This document shows positions 62,231 through 64,000 of a stretch of DNA of 64,000 nucleotides, in pieces; the stretch's first letter is position 1, and every line of letters begins with the position of its first letter. Made by a program: the position numbers and the translations under genes. Origin of the DNA: Bacillota bacterium (GTDB lineage Bacteria; Bacillota; Bacilli; Alicyclobacillales; SLC66); NCBI GenBank assembly GCA_021821055.1, contig JAKACX010000004.1:1-64000 (forward strand). Direction: 5' to 3'. The notes beneath the pieces were generated by a model that saw nothing but the letters and a program-made list of their open reading frames with translations, was not told the DNA's origin and ran no database searches.

Positions 62231-63786
62231 AAGAAGAGCTGCACCGCATATATTTGACGTTCTTCGCTGTGGTCGGCCCATCCATCCTGTTGTATTCCTT
62301 GTATAGTCTGACGGATCCGAGACTGTGGTACATCACCATCGTGGCTTCTCTGCTCGCCGTGGCGGGCGACCTCGTTCCGACGTTGCACCTCCGCGAGATG
62401 GCCATAAGCGTGGGAAACCTCCTTGTTGTATTTTCGATCGTATCTATATCGACCAAGTCTGCAGTCGTGGTGATCAGTCTGTCTGTGTTGACGTTCGCGT
62501 TGATTGGCGCGATATCCCCTTTCATGATGGCCGTAAACATTGGTCAGGCTGCTCTATCTGCAGAACTGGCGGGATATGTGTGGCATTTCTTGATTGGTAG
62601 CCTTCCTCCTACGCTGTCGGTGATTCTTTGTGTATTAGTCTATTTTACCACCAATACATTCCTTGTTGCGACGGTGATCTCGATTCGGCAGGGGGTGGCG
62701 CTGGGAAATACTATTAAGGTTATTTATGGTAATGTCCCTCTCTCCCTAGCCTATATATCTACGTCTGTCATTGGTGGTGTGGCGGGGCTTCTATACAACA
62801 TCTGGGGCGCAAGCTCTGTCGTGATTTCTCTCTTGATGTATCTCTTCCTCCGGCAGATGCTCCAACAACGAATCAATGATGCAAATATCATCCAGGATTA
62901 CGCCCAAGAGGTCAAGCGGCGGTACAACGCGTCGATCACGTCGCTGGCTCATGCGATCGACGCCAGGGACTCGTATACGTTTGGACACTCCCTCAGGGTG
63001 GCTGCGCTCAGCAAACGACTGACATTGAAAATGGAGGCGGGACTGAATCCGGAGGAGGTTTATTTTGGAGGCCTGCTGCACGACATCGGGAAGATCGCGA
63101 TTCCGGACTCGATCCTGTTAAAGCCGGGCATGCTGGAGGCGTCGGAACTCGTCACGATGATGTCCCATCCCATCCTGGGCGAACAGATCCTGCGTGACTC
63201 GGGTGTCTCGGGCAATATCCTGTCCGTCGTCCGCTGGCATCACGAGTGGGTGGCTGGCGGTGGATATCCGGACAACAAGAGCGGCGAGGACATCCCGTTT
63301 GTTGCGCGGCTCGTAAGCGTCGCGGACGCATTTGACGCGATGGTGTCCAATCGACCCTACCGCCGGGGCTGTTCCGTGGAGGACGCGCTCGAACGCCTCA
63401 AGGCGTTCGCCGGCAGGCAGTTTGACCGCAGGGTCGTCGACGCCATCGTCCAAGTGATTGAGTCGATGACCGAGGAGGAGATGCTCGCCATCGGCTATAC
63501 GAACGAACCCGTGCTGGAGGTGCTGCCGATCGTCGACCTCCCGGGGTCGGAACTCACCCTTGCCGAGCGGCTGGACGCCAGTCGCAAGATTATCGAATGG
63601 GAGACAGCGGCCATCGAACGGTATGCGCTTGAGGCGCCGAAAGGCGGCAGCGCTCTGTTTTGGCAGTCGCGCTACGGCCACTTGCCCTCAATGTTCCCCC
63701 GGCGTTCCGACGGGAGGCGCTCCGCTGCGGGAGTTGACGCGGATGTTGCGCTGCCCTCCATCGCGGCGGGCTGGGAACAGGACTGA
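62227..63786 (+). CDS. Membrane-bound HD-GYP domain c-di-GMP phosphodiesterase
   Basis: A 519-residue protein. An N-terminal membrane domain (about residues 8-208, six or more helices) of the MASE type is followed by a short linker and the HD-GYP domain (about 235-420). Metal ligands are present: HSLRVAA, His285-Asp286 in GGLLHDIGKI, SHPILGEQIL, His338-His339-Glu340 and the GYP motif at 346-348 (HHEWVAGGGYP). VADAFDAMVSNRPYR follows. It should hydrolyse c-di-GMP, with the membrane part sensing a signal. The last 70 residues are not conserved. ATG 62227 overlaps the DUF5317 stop. Confidence 0.9.
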   Translation: MKEELHRIYLTFFAVVGPSILLYSLYSLTDPRLWYITIVASLLAVAGDLVPTLHLREMAISVGNLLVVFSIVSISTKSAVVVISLSVLTFALIGAISPFMMAVNIGQAALSAELAGYVWHFLIGSLPPTLSVILCVLVYFTTNTFLVATVISIRQGVALGNTIKVIYGNVPLSLAYISTSVIGGVAGLLYNIWGASSVVISLLMYLFLRQMLQQRINDANIIQDYAQEVKRRYNASITSLAHAIDARDSYTFGHSLRVAALSKRLTLKMEAGLNPEEVYFGGLLHDIGKIAIPDSILLKPGMLEASELVTMMSHPILGEQILRDSGVSGNILSVVRWHHEWVAGGGYPDNKSGEDIPFVARLVSVADAFDAMVSNRPYRRGCSVEDALERLKAFAGRQFDRRVVDAIVQVIESMTEEEMLAIGYTNEPVLEVLPIVDLPGSELTLAERLDASRKIIEWETAAIERYALEAPKGGSALFWQSRYGHLPSMFPRRSDGRRSAAGVDADVALPSIAAGWEQD

Positions 63787-63981
63787 TTGCCTGTCGGCGC
63801 ACCACGCTCTTCTGGTATACTTGAGGGCATCCAGCACGACATGTGATAATCCGGATTGCGCTTGCAGCGAGGCCCTTGCATATGTCCCCAAGGGAAGCGT
63901 GTTGGACTGGCTGTGATCGAGACGGCGCGCCATGTCCGGAACACGCACTCCGATGCGCACCTTGTTTTGGGGGGAAGCCAC
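63787..63981. other. Intergenic region at the right end
   Basis: No gene supported. TATACT near 63817 may be a -10 element for rightward transcription, but no matching -35 was found. Confidence 0.35.
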
Positions 63982-64000
63982 TTGAATCCATATGATACAG
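63982..64000 (+). CDS. Possible start of a gene cut by the window edge
   Basis: TTG 63982 stands after GGGGGGAAG at good spacing and opens a frame starting (M)NPYDT. That opening is seen in YlbF/YmcA-type proteins of Bacilli, but six codons are far too few for an assignment. Confidence 0.25.

Overview
The window looks like chromosome of a GC-rich, spore-forming Firmicute, probably a Bacillales member near the Alicyclobacillaceae (inference). Reasons: a T-box leader, a YhcN/YlaJ-type sporulation protein, a DUF1540 protein, Bacillus-style narGHJI with strong AGGAGG-type ribosome sites, many GTG/TTG starts, and cupredoxin-linked haem-copper oxidase genes like those of acidophiles. No rRNA, tRNA, CRISPR array or intact insertion sequence was seen.

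Layout. 1-4.2 kb: the start of an acyltransferase gene (cut by the window edge), a DoxX protein behind a perfect FNR/CRP-type dyad, a TDT exporter and a NarK-type transporter. 4.2-11.6 kb: a nitrate respiration cluster (hemerythrin, an 81-aa protein, narG-narH-narJ-narI). 11.8-16.5 kb: a MarR regulator, a kinase-like phosphotransferase, a frameshifted seven-repeat beta-propeller lipoprotein with a small lipoprotein, and an acetyl-CoA hydrolase/transferase behind a second FNR-type dyad. 16.6-19.9 kb: a carbohydrate ABC importer lacking its ATPase, behind a promoter with a palindrome in its spacer. 20-27.6 kb: a radical SAM/SPASM enzyme, a small basic protein, a cupredoxin-like lipoprotein with an MFS transporter, DUF3050, and a three-gene glycan cluster (GT4, (alpha/alpha)6 protein, DUF1861).

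28-42.3 kb is an energy and signalling block: a large CheB/CheR/PAS/histidine-kinase fusion, a three-gene cytochrome b cluster without a Rieske gene (including a 38-aa membrane protein), a NarL-type response regulator, CtaG, two cupredoxins and coxB-coxA-coxC plus small genes, ending in a YhcN-type protein. 42.5-46.2 kb is a mercury-resistance operon: a 48-aa Cys-Cys membrane peptide, a CmtR-like ArsR regulator, a thioredoxin-like protein, a CcdA-like protein and MerA with a fused metal-binding domain. 46-52.2 kb is accessory: aldo/keto reductase, YbjQ-like protein, an AT-rich orphan membrane gene, a phosphotransferase, an antitoxin-like gene and the wreck of an ABC-2 transporter. 52.2-61.1 kb: a T-box-controlled aldolase, DUF1540, an FTR1 iron permease, a GlcD-type oxidase, an NCS1 permease and a tkt-tal operon. 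61.4-64 kb: a 25-aa peptide gene after a possibly structured leader, a DUF5317 membrane protein and an HD-GYP c-di-GMP phosphodiesterase.

Together the genes describe an organism able to respire nitrate or oxygen, with blue-copper proteins in place of cytochrome c as likely oxidase donors. The least explained signals are a dispersed 93-bp element containing a hairpin, always pointing toward a gene; the 18-bp-stem hairpin before coxB; the 48-aa and 25-aa peptides; and the Rieske-less cytochrome b trio.
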